Below are positions 39,391 to 50,600 of a stretch of 64,000 nt of DNA, piece by piece; positions within the stretch are counted from its first letter, which is position 1; every line of letters begins with the position of its first letter. The notes under the pieces were generated by a model. That model saw only the letters and a list, made by a program, of their open reading frames with translations, made no database searches and had not been told where the DNA came from. A program made the translations under genes and the position numbers. Where the stretch lies: NCBI GenBank assembly GCA_032622095.1, contig CP136066.1:198016816-198080815 (forward strand), read 5' to 3'. The DNA is from Siphonodentalium dalli. Taxonomy: Eukaryota; Mollusca; Scaphopoda; Gadilida; Siphonodentaliidae.

Positions 39391-39717
39391 TTTTGCCGCC
39401 ATTTTGGCATCCATCTTGAATAATTGTGGCCATTTTTCAACTAAAAGTGGGGGCTATTATTCGATAACCACCATTCTTAGATAACAGGGTGGAATTCGTT
39501 ATGTTAAACATATAAAATTGAGAAGCAAAGCTATTAAGTGTACCAGCGTCAAACCGGCGGCCATCTTGGACGCCATCTTAAATTTTCGGCTCTACGTCGG
39601 TCAAAAAGTTGGTTCTTGAGAAAATTCCTAGACTAGAGATGCTGTCCAACAAGATATAAAAAAATGGCGCTTTTATCCGACTTGTATTGATCAAAACGCT
39701 AACTACCTACACTAATT

Positions 39718-40765
39718 GCACTCGTCCGATATACGGGCAACAGTAATTTGCGCATGCGATTTTGTGTATATATTCCATACCATATTCTCAATATCATGTC
39801 TTGTTCTATGGATTAAGATAACAAAAAGCATTTTAAATAAAGCATTTGTGTTATGAACGAAGCCTTATATTTAAGTGCGCATGTCACATCGGCGGAAATT
39901 ACTGCGGACCCGCGCTGAGATAAGCGGAAAACATGGCGGGTTCGTTTGTGTGAGATGATTGTTTCTATAATGTATTGATGACAATGACAATTTAATATCG
40001 ATTTGTTCATTCAACAGCGTGTAATTTATAAATGCACCCACTCACACCAAGAAGATGCCACGCGGTCACGGTGACCGGTTAAGGTGACCAACACCAACAG
40101 CGACCAAAAATGTGTCAGTAAATAGACTCACTGAGTTACACGAACGCGTAAACTCTGGCATGTGTTGCTATGGTGTTGCTATGGTGTTGGTGTGTCTCGC
40201 TAAATTGCTATGATGTTAGCGCTGGTGGGGCAAACAATGCTGTTAAGAAAACTTTCCGGTATTTTATCTCAAGTTGTCATTTTCTGAACGAATCGACTAA
40301 AAACCATTATTTGTATAAAATATTCCAAAACGCATACACTTAAAAGTATTTTGATACTGGCCGTGCAGGTTGTTGCAAACGACAATAACCAAAATGTGTA
40401 TTCTGATCGGTTTGCAAACACCAGAGCAGCCATTATTAAAATATTTTTCAATATGTACATGTACATGTATGTTCTTGAGTGTTTCATACACAACTTGACT
40501 TTTTTCAAACCGCTCGGATTAGCCACCGCGAAAATGACATCTCTATAAACCATTGGTATAGAGGCGAATACAATATATGTTATGTAGGTTATCCGCATAT
40601 CTGGTAATGGTAATTTTAGGTTAAATTCTCAAAATTGCTTGCCGCGTGGCTATACAGATTATCATGTGTGTAATGACACGAAGAATCTCTTGTAAAAAAA
40701 GATTTTTTATCATCAATCATTGTTACGCAAACGATAATTGCAGAATAAATATCGAAAGTTAATCG
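39718..40765. other. Intergenic, no gene seen
   Basis: A GCTATGGTGTTG repeat near 40165-40190. No coding. Confidence 0.45.
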
Positions 40766-40860
40766 AAACCAATTCACATCACGCGATTGTGCCATGTGTG
40801 CAATGCGCTGTCTGTGGTTCCCGATTCCCCAGCTTGATAATCTTCCAGGATACTTATTCC
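40766..40860 (+). pseudogene. Diverged upstream duplicate of exon 1 start
   Basis: AATTCACATCACGCGATT..G.CATG.GT.CA.TGCGC..T..C.GTGGTTCC..TTCCC is shared with 41307-41390, which spans the start codon and signal-peptide codons of the PAN-EGF-ILEI gene. An ATG is present at the matching place (40794) but the frame does not continue into a PAN domain. The MITE at 40870-41261 lies between the two copies. Confidence 0.55.
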
Positions 40861-40869
40861 ACCGACAGG

Positions 40870-41261
40870 TAAGCCTGCGAAATAGTCTGTCAGTCATTTG
40901 CAGAATGAGGTCCCCAGATGGCGAATTTAGTGACGCTATCCCGCACAGCGGGCTAGCATCACCAAATTCGCCCTCTGGGGATCTCATGCTGCGTATGCCT
41001 AATCTTCTGGGAAGTATTTATCGTCTCAAATTAATAATTTGTCCCTTCTGGGAAGTTTCTATATTCCCTAATTTGCAGAAGATTAAATGCATCATCGAGG
41101 TGACTCTAATGGGTGAACATCACCAACTTAAATCTTATCCTAGGTCTCCCATACCCATAGCAGTTGAGGCCTAAGAACAATGAGGTTCCCAGAGGGTAAA
41201 CTCCCCCTATAGGGAACTCATTCTGCAAATGACAGAGACAGACATACTATTTTCAGGCTTG
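40870..41261. mobile_element. hAT-like MITE just upstream of exon 1
   Basis: Ends TAAGCCTGCGAAATAGTCTG.. and ..CTATTTTCAGGCTTG, related to the 44332-44584 element. Flanked by near-identical 8-bp CCGACAGG (40862-40869) and CCGCCAGG (41262-41269). Inside are a hairpin (GAGGTCCCCAGATGGCGAAT and its inverse) and a ~200-bp segment also found at 56925-57115. It ends 68 bp before the gene's start codon. Confidence 0.72.
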
Positions 41262-41329
41262 CCGCCAGGTTCGGAGCATTGAGAGTACTGCCAGGAATTA
41301 AACCAGAATTCACATCACGCGATTCCGTC

Positions 41330-41650
41330 ATGGGTACATTGCGCATGCGCTCTCCGTGGTTCCTGGTTCCCTGTCTGATTCTTCTATGGAACATTGTTAG
41401 CAGTGATGTCGGTCTTTTCCATATATGTATAAATAGGAAATATACGGCGGAGTCGAGCCACGTTATCGATAATATTGAACTGCCATCGGCCATAGCATGT
41501 TCCCGAGCTTGTAAAATGAACCCAAGATGCATAACAGCTAATTTCGTTAATGATGGTACGAGGCATGTTCGTGTATGTCAGCTATTAGACAACGAATCCC
41601 CAGGATGTTCGGAGTTAGCTGCAGATTCTAGAAGCATCCATATTCATAGG
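41330..41650 (+). CDS. Exon 1: signal peptide and PAN/apple-like domain
   Basis: 107 codons from ATG 41330 to AGG, then donor GTATGT at 41651, phase 0. A second Met (residue 6) could also start translation; the first is chosen because the hydrophobic core then sits at residues 11-21. The open frame upstream of 41330 has no ATG. The last ~20 bases already belong to a 33-bp tandem repeat that continues into the intron, so residues ~101-107 (SIHIHR end) come from the repeat. Confidence 0.82.
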
Positions 41651-44600
41651 GTATGTGTGTCTCGAATCATCCATATTCATGATGTATATGTGTCCAGAAG
41701 CACCCATATTCTCATGGTAGGTGTGTCTCGGAAGCATCCATATGCATAGGGTAGGTGTGTCTCGAACCATCCATAACCATTATGTTTGTGTCTAGAAGCA
41801 TCCATATCCATAGTGTATATGTGCCCAGAAGCACCCATATTCATATATAGGGTAGGTGTGTCTCGAAGCATCCATATTCACAGGCTAGGTGTGTCTCGAA
41901 CCATCCATAACCATAGGGTATGTGTGTGTCTAGAAGCGTCCATATTCATAGTGTATGTGTCCAGAAGCACCAATATTCATAGGGCAGGTGCAGAGGCGGA
42001 CTGGCCGATCGGGAGACCGGGAAAATTCCCGATGGGCCGGAGGCCGGAAAAATTCTGATTCCACGTGATTTTCTATCAAGCGAGAATCCGAGGTTTTTTT
42101 TTACGTCTGAGATTGTCCCGATTGTAACCATATGAGGAACCGTCACTAAACAAGAATATATTGATTCGGAAATTATTCCACATGTAAAATGTTTTACTTC
42201 GGATAATGTGTACTGCCAATATATATATATAACTATATATCACACGAGAAGCGGAAACCGGCGAGGAAATTCAGAAGTTACCTAAATTGGGAAGTTTGCA
42301 GGTTCCCCATGTGAGTATAATGTGACGTTCGGGGGGGGGGGGGGTACCATCAGATGCATACACAATCACAATATGGCGTTCGCAGTAACTAATGATGACA
42401 CTGGCTTTCATACTGCGCCCTGTAATCAGCTTCGGTTCGTTCCGTTTTTAACGGTAACTCCCAGCTGTAAATCCCAAAATTCCTGTAGTTATTAGGCTCG
42501 GTAGATTCTCCCTGCCCTTTAAAGAGTGGTCTAATAATTCCATTTCTCCAGTTTTCGGGAAATTCCGGTGTTTAAACTCAAACTAAAATATTTTTTAATC
42601 GTTATTCCAAATATATCAAGAGCAAAAATCGCAGATATATCTAGTATCGCTAGGGTTTGTTGGGTTCAGAATTTTTTCTAGAATCTTAAAAGATTCAGAC
42701 GAATTTTGTGCAATAGGGGCAGAATTAATGTTTAGTTTGTTCAATAAAACATCACGTTGTTGAACATATTTTATGCAGTGTAGAAAACTTTGTCAGTGTA
42801 GAAAATATTTGTCAGTGTAGAAAAAAATTTGTCAGTGTGGAAAACATTTGTCAGTGTACAAAAACAATCTCGGCGCTTCGAGCCTCGGCAACTGCCTTCG
42901 GCAAATGGGCCGGTATTATATTCATTTCCCGGGCCGGTTTTTTGGCCCAGTCCGCCTCTGGGCAGGTGTGTCTAGAAGCATCAATATCCTTAGGATAGGC
43001 ATATCTAGATTCAACCACATGCATAGGGAAGGTACACATGTCTAGAAGCATCTACATCCATAGGATAGGTGTGTCTAGAAACATCCATATTCATGGGGTA
43101 TGTGTGTCTAGAAACATCCATATTCATGGCGTATGTGCGTCTAGAAACATCCATATTCATAGGATAGGTGTGTCTAGAAACATCCATATTCATAGGGTAT
43201 GTGTGTCTAGAAACATCCATATTCATAGGGTATGTGTGTCTAGAAACATCCATATTCATAGGGTATGTGTGGCAACGTATAAGACGATACTTATTGTACA
43301 TTCTCAAATGACAATTCATGCAATCTTCATAGTATTTGCATAACATGTTTGGGTTTACCATAGTTTTTGTGGTAAAACTATAGTTTTTGTGGTAAAAATA
43401 TGGTTAAATTAATCAATCTCACAACTACAGCAGTAAATCCATTGTTTGACTGCAGTAACCATGGTTTTAATTTATCATGTGTAATTTTACCATGGATTCT
43501 GTGGTAAAAACCATGTTTACATACAACCAGTGAAAGTCCGTGTTTTTTTTACCATAGTAAGTTTACCATTTAAAAAAAACCGTTGTAAATTACTATGGGT
43601 TTTTTTATAACTACTAATGGTAAAACATGGGAAATGTGTTTGGGAGGGAGCAGGTGCAGCTGGAAATTGACAAATACATGTATTTTACATAACTATTTTC
43701 GTCATAATTATGTTGACCCCCCCCCCCCCCCCCCCCGTAAAAGGACCAGAATATGAAGCAAGGTACTAGTTATGTACGCGCCATTGTCATTCACACTTGA
43801 TTAAATAATAATTATATTCCCATGCTTGTTTTTTTTACGAAGCCTATATATTCTACTTTTTATTAAGAATCTAGTGTATATTGTATAAAATGGCATGTTT
43901 GAAACAAGAAGTGCTACATACAAGACAATAATTTGTTTGATATATAATTTTCTCTACATTTATTTCGTAACATTTTAACGTTTTATAAGGACACCAAATA
44001 TTTTGTTTGTTAACCCTTCCATGACTTGAGCTTCCTGAAATTTTGCGAAAACCCTGTGCCAATGCATTCTCTTATACATGTATATGCGAGTCTCCATAGG
44101 GAGCTTCGCTTATATAAGAGAATACATTGCCTAACAATATTTACCTTGACCTTGTAAGCCAATGCATTCTCTCATATATACGTGAGGTTCCCGATGGGAT
44201 ACTTGCATATATAAGATCATGCATTGACAAAGTGACACTCTTTGTAGTTTATATGTCTAGTTTGTGCTGGTTTGTGTGTCAATTTTTCGTTATCAAATTT
44301 GTTTCAACAGAGCAGAACAGAGCACGACTGACAAGCCTTGAAATAGGGTGTCTGTCATTTGCAGAATGAGGTCCCCAGAGGGTGAGTTTAGTGATGCTAC
44401 CACGCATAGCGGGCTAGCATCACCAAATTCACCCTCTGGGAACCTCATTTTGCTGAGGTGTAAGCAGAATGAGGTCTCAGATGGTGAATTTGGTGATGCT
44501 AACCCGCTATGCGGGGTAGCATCTCTAAATTCACCCTCTGGGGACCTCATTCTGCAAATGACAGACACCCTATTTCAAGGCTTGACGACTGAAGATGTCA

Positions 44601-47600
44601 ATTTAATTGTGTTATGTTGTTGTTTTAACTGTAGCTCTGGAACCCTGCATGCATCTTTAAGCGTTCTATGATGGAATATTATATTTTTTTTTTAGATATG
44701 CAAAAATGGTGGAGAACTTGAAAGAGGTGCATGTGTCTGTACGCAATACTACATCGGTCAATTCTGCGAAAAAGGTGATTGTAACCCTTTATATATTGAA
44801 TGGATTCTTCCACCCAATTATACAAGTGGGAATACTATATGTTCACATTTGCGATAACAGGGGTTGGGGTTTTCCAATTTGAAATAGGAACCGCCCAATA
44901 TGGAAGTTGTAAACCACACTCTCTCATCGACCAAACTGTCAAGAAAATCCATTATTATAGGGAGAGAGAGAGAGATAATGTTTATTCCTCCAACACATGA
45001 AGATAATATATACATGAGTGAGTTGCACCGTCAATGACATGACCAGTGCTGTACAAACAATAATTATATACAGAAAGAGTGCACATGAATGTTATATGCT
45101 ATTAATCATAGATGGATGTGTCAATTAAGCACAAAATACATATAAATGTGAGGCAGTCCATGAAAAGAATTTCCTCGTCACATAATTGCGTCATAATTGG
45201 GTGACTGGTGCCACCGGCTGCATATGCGAGAAACGCTTCTGGTGTGAGATTGTCTAGCAATGTGTATACTTGCACTCCGTGTTTGTTTAGAATTTGTACC
45301 AGAAGGCGTTTCTCAGTTCTTGAATGTGAGGGGAGAAGCAGTGAAGGAACATATAGGACTGTTTGGCATTAAACATGATATATGATGATTGCCATTGATT
45401 GGTATTACATGATATATGATGATTGCCATTGATTGGTGTTGTTACATGATATATGATGATTGCCATTGATTACATGATATATGATGATTGCCATTGATTA
45501 CATGATATATGATGATTACATGATATATGATGATTGCCATTGATTACATGATATATGATGATTACATGATATATGATGATTGCCATTGATTACATGATAT
45601 ATGATGATTACATGATATATGATGATTGCCATTGATTACATGATATATGATGATTACATGATATATGATGATTACATGATATATGATGATTACATGATAT
45701 ATGATGATTACATGATATATGATGATTACATGATATATGATGATTACATGATATATGATGATTACATGATATATGATGATTACATGATATATGATGATTA
45801 CATGATATATGATGATTACATGATATATGATGATTACATGATATATGATGATTACATGATATATGATGATTACATGATATATGATGATTACATGATATAT
45901 GATGATTACATGATATATGATGATTACATGATATATGATGATTACATGATATGTGATGATTACATGATATATGATGATTACATGATATATGATGATTACA
46001 TGATATATGATGATTAAATGATATATGATGATTGCCATTGATTACATGATATATGATGATTACATGATATATGATGATTGCCATTGATTACATGATATAT
46101 GATGATTACATGATATATGATGATTGCCATTGATTACATGATATATGATGATTACATGATATATGATGATTACATGATATATGATGATTACATGATATAT
46201 GATGATTACATGATATATGACGATTACATGATATATGATGATTACATGATATATGATGATTACATGATATATGATGATTACATGATATATGATGATTACA
46301 TGATATATGATGATTACATGATATATGATGATTACATGATATATGATGATTACATGATATATGATGATTACATGATATATGATGATTACATGATATATGA
46401 TGATTACATGATATATGATGATTACATGATATATGATGATTACATGATATATGATGATTACATGATATATGATGATTACATGATATATGATGATTACATG
46501 ATATATGATGATTGCCATTGATTACATGATATATGATGATTACATGATATATGATGATTGCCATTGATTACATGATATATGATGATTACATGATATATGA
46601 TGATTGCCATTGATTACATGATATATGATGATTACATGATATATGATGATTACATGATATATGATGATTACATGATATATGATGATTACATGATATATGA
46701 TGATTACATGATATATGATGATTACATGATATATGATGATTACATGATATATGATGATTACATGATATATGATGATTACATGATATATGATGATTACATG
46801 ATATATGATGATTACATGATATATGATGATTACATGATATATGATGATTACATGATATATGATGATTACATGATATATGATGATTACATGATATATGATG
46901 ATTACATGATATATGATGATTGCCATTGATTGGTGTTGTTGCGAGTATTTATCGGTAATAAAATAATTAGGATAACTAAATCGGCTTTTGGTGAAATTCC
47001 GTTGTTGTTGTAACTAGATGATATACGGAGACCATCGATTCGGATTCTGTATCTCTAACGGGTAAGAATTGTAATTTGTCCAGCGACACCATATATAATG
47101 TACCATATTATTATAGAGCGCATGCAGTATGCTCATATTTCCATCTTGACATTGCCTTTTTTGTTGACAGATTTGGATGTTCACATTTACATTCTCTCAC
47201 ATGGAGTGGGTAACGGACTGGAGCTTGAAGTTGATGATGAACAGGTAGGACTTTATGGGTGTAATCTGAGTGCATGTGTGCTATATTCGGTTCATACATA
47301 CTTATCTCATTCTGAAATAGGCCCATAGTGAACCGTAACGTATATACCAGCTAGCCCGTTGAATGGCGCTGGTCACACTGAAAACACATTGCCATCGTAA
47401 AAAGTCTCGTATATAACCTATGTTGACCTCCGTATTGAGCCTATTTTGACCTCCGAATAGGTTCACATTGACCTCCGAATAGGTTCACATTGACCTCCGA
47501 ATCGGTTCACATTGACCTCCGAATAGGTTCACATTGACCTCCGAATAGGTTCACATTGACATCCGAATAGGTTCACATTGACCTCCGAATAGGTTCACAT

Positions 47601-50600
47601 TGACATCCGAATAGGTTCACATTGACATCCGAATAGGTTCACATTGACCTCCGAATGGGTTCACATTGACCTCCGAATAGGTTCACATTGACCTCCGAAT
47701 AGGTTCACATTGACCTCCGAATAGGTTCACATTGACATCCGAATAGGTTCACATTGATAGGTTCACATTGACCTCCGAATAGGTTCACATTGACCTCCGA
47801 ATAGGTTCACATTGAGCTTATGGTCTAGGAGAGCAGGCTGTTACGTCAACATTCCTTTGTTATTTACTAAGTTTGTAATACAAAATGTGTTTTGTAGTAT
47901 TCAACTGATTTTCTATAAGCCTATATATCTGCTATTGATAATTGGGATTCACCATAATTATATGTCGATACATCTTAAAGCTGTTATGGTAGTTAGTGCT
48001 CCAAATTACATCTAATAATATTCGCTTTTCAATTTATACCCGGTATCAAAATAGGTCATTAAATACCTGAACTAACTTTCTACGACCATCATAGGTCACA
48101 TAAAGACGCACTGAAGCAATAGAAAATGCAACGTTGAACAGGGTGTTTGGGTTCAAAACACAACCATTTGTACGGTATCGAATAGAAACGAGCGTGACGT
48201 GTTAGTCTATTCCTGTCATGGTATAAGTAAAGAGCGACACGTATGCTGGGAGTGGTGGGTGTCAAAATAAGCCCAAAGCAATTTTTTCCGTGACAAACGG
48301 TGACAATTTTTTTTTCCTTCACACCTTTTATTGGATTTGTACTATACTAGTTTGTACTGGTTTGTAACACTAAGAAATAAATAATAAGGAACTGCAGCAA
48401 CACTAGACACACTAGGGCCATTGGATGTTGGTTTGTGCCTCTTTAGGACAAGGGGAAGTATTCTTACTGCAGCTGAATCGCCCATGCAGTATTTTATGTA
48501 ATTAACATCAAATAAGGATAACTTTAAAGAAATAAATTTAATGCCAAATCTGGTCAAACATGGACATTAAACACTGATGTATAAAGAAATAAACATGTAA
48601 CATACCTAGACTTGTGAGTGGATAACACAATTATCTCATATGCGACAAAAGAGATAGAAAATGGTAATAATTCACAATCTCATGTAGTCACGAATGAGTT
48701 AATACAGGTTTCTACTAAAAGTGTAGGTTTGTTTTTTATTATATGCTTTACTCTCACATGCTACACTTGAGCAGTCCAATAGAAATAATGCCTTTTCTGA
48801 ACTCATACAAGATTCCTGAATTCATACAAGATAAACTGTGAACGTTATAAAATTCCTAACCAATCCTGACCAATCTGAATCAATTGGAATCAATCGTAAC
48901 ATTAACTTTCTTTGATTTCCCATTGGTGCTCCTGTGTGCTCTAGTGTATTGCTATATGTGCGATAAACATGTTTTAGTAATGTCTAATTAGTCTGGATGG
49001 TAGAGCAATATTACCTACCTGGTGTATAGACATTATATCTTTATAAATTTCCATAACAAAGTAACAAAAACTAAAAAGGTCTCTAAAAAGGACTACCACA
49101 CACATTTTGACACTAAAATAGTGACTATTAATTATGATTAACCGTGCGCGCTGTGTCAGTGACCGGTTACCCACTCAGGCGCAATAAACTGTTGGATGGT
49201 ATATAAATATTAGAACGTCAGTTTGTCTATAAATGTTCGATATAATATAATGATTAGAGCATATCTTGTCGTTGACTACGCGAATGTAGTGGCCAGTGGG
49301 AAGGCGAAGCCGAAGGCGAGTGAACTACACCCTTCTCACTGGCCACTACATTCGCGTAGTCAACTTCAAACCATGCTCTATTCATATACTAAGCTTCAAA
49401 ATAAATTGACTGCAGAGCTGTGGAAATATGATATTTAACAAAAACGATTAAAAATCCACTGCAGTCAAGAATATACTGCTAGAGACCAGTCCTGCTGTTC
49501 ATTACTAGGTTCACTGAATCTCAATGTAGGAGGTTTGGTCCTGGTTTTCTCTGTATGTTTGTGTTTTGCGTTCCATAAGGGGGAGGGTGTCAAAACATGG
49601 CTGGAAAAAACTCTATGAAATGGAAAACAAATTGGGGTCGGGGGTGGGTGGGTCCAAAAAGTGGTCATCGGCAAAACAGTAACATACGTGTCTGGAATTT
49701 TTTTCCGACCCCGCACCTGCTTCTGTGCGAAAAAATGAAAACAGCTGGAATACCATGTGACCATGACAGTATTTTTCAGAGCATATGAAACCAGTATAAC
49801 AATATTTCGTGTATTTGTCAGCCTATATTATACCTATAAATTATATATCTATGATCTTCTCGACGACCCGTATGCTATTTACTGGAATTATCTTGAATAG
49901 GAAACCCTGCATTTGGGGGAGAATGGAGGACTGTACAGTGTTCCATTTGTTTAGGTCAATATTACTCGGTGTGCATTGTGCACGTAGTGATTTACAAGAA
50001 GTCGTCACCTACACTATTAATGTGATTTGAAACACTCTATCTATTCTGTCTCACGGATAACAAACTTGCTCAACGCAGGTATTTCAATGAATTTTGTATC
50101 AAAATTGCCAACACACAACGCCATTCTTTCGTATAAATTAAATATACAGTGACACTGGTTAGTCAAATCAATCTCGTTTGTTCATGTGTGATTTGATCGG
50201 GAACCAAAGTCTTTTGCCAAATGTGATTTAGTTTGCATTTGGCAATTTTGGCAAATTGCGGCGCGGACACTGAACTGCACAATTATTGATAATATCAGTT
50301 GTTCATAATTGTTTGCATCGAACTAATTATATGTGCATGGTAGAGTGAATGTTGCACGTAATATGTGGCAGAATTAATGTAGCACATTTAACCCTTTCGG
50401 TGCCAGGTCCGATTTTTGTATCAACCCATATACCCTGTGCCAATGCATTCTCTTATATATGCGAGTCGACCATAGTTCGCCTCGCATATATAAGAGAATG
50501 CATTGGCCTAACAATTTTTCATCATTTGTTATTATTTTTTACAATTTTGTACAATTTTAATAATTTGTTCTTATATTCTTTAACAGACTTATTTTGTAGG

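Larger units (their letters stand above)
35488..39717. mobile_element. Fold-back transposon with long inverted arms
   Basis: 35491 onward (TAGTGTAGGC.GTTAGCG) is repeated inverted, ending at 39714 (CGCTAAC.ACCTACACTA). The possible target duplication is ATT (35488-35490, 39715-39717). Homology continues inward: 35491-35825 pairs with 39375-39714, 36640-36790 with about 39280-39390, and 37500-38105 with 38680-39250. The left arm is longer because of a nested element (36836-37510) and extra sequence. Both arms carry relics of one gene family, transcribed outward from the centre. No known transposase is seen and the superfamily is undetermined. Confidence 0.75.

Noticed and set aside
35491-39714. 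CACTA-type (EnSpm) transposon
   Set aside because: The termini have TAGTG at the left and CACTA at the right, the reverse of the CACTA superfamily, and no transposase was seen.
41218-41532. 104-codon minus-strand frame opposite exon 1
   Set aside because: Shadow of the PAN-encoding exon; no conserved motif.
45562-46929. Long open frames (up to 158 codons) on both strands in the 18-bp array
   Set aside because: Unit length is a multiple of 3, so frames stay open by periodicity; the products are pure short repeats.
47430-47815. CRISPR-like regular array
   Set aside because: No distinct spacers between units, and the sequence is from an animal genome; it is a minisatellite. The same holds for the 33-bp and 37-42-bp arrays.
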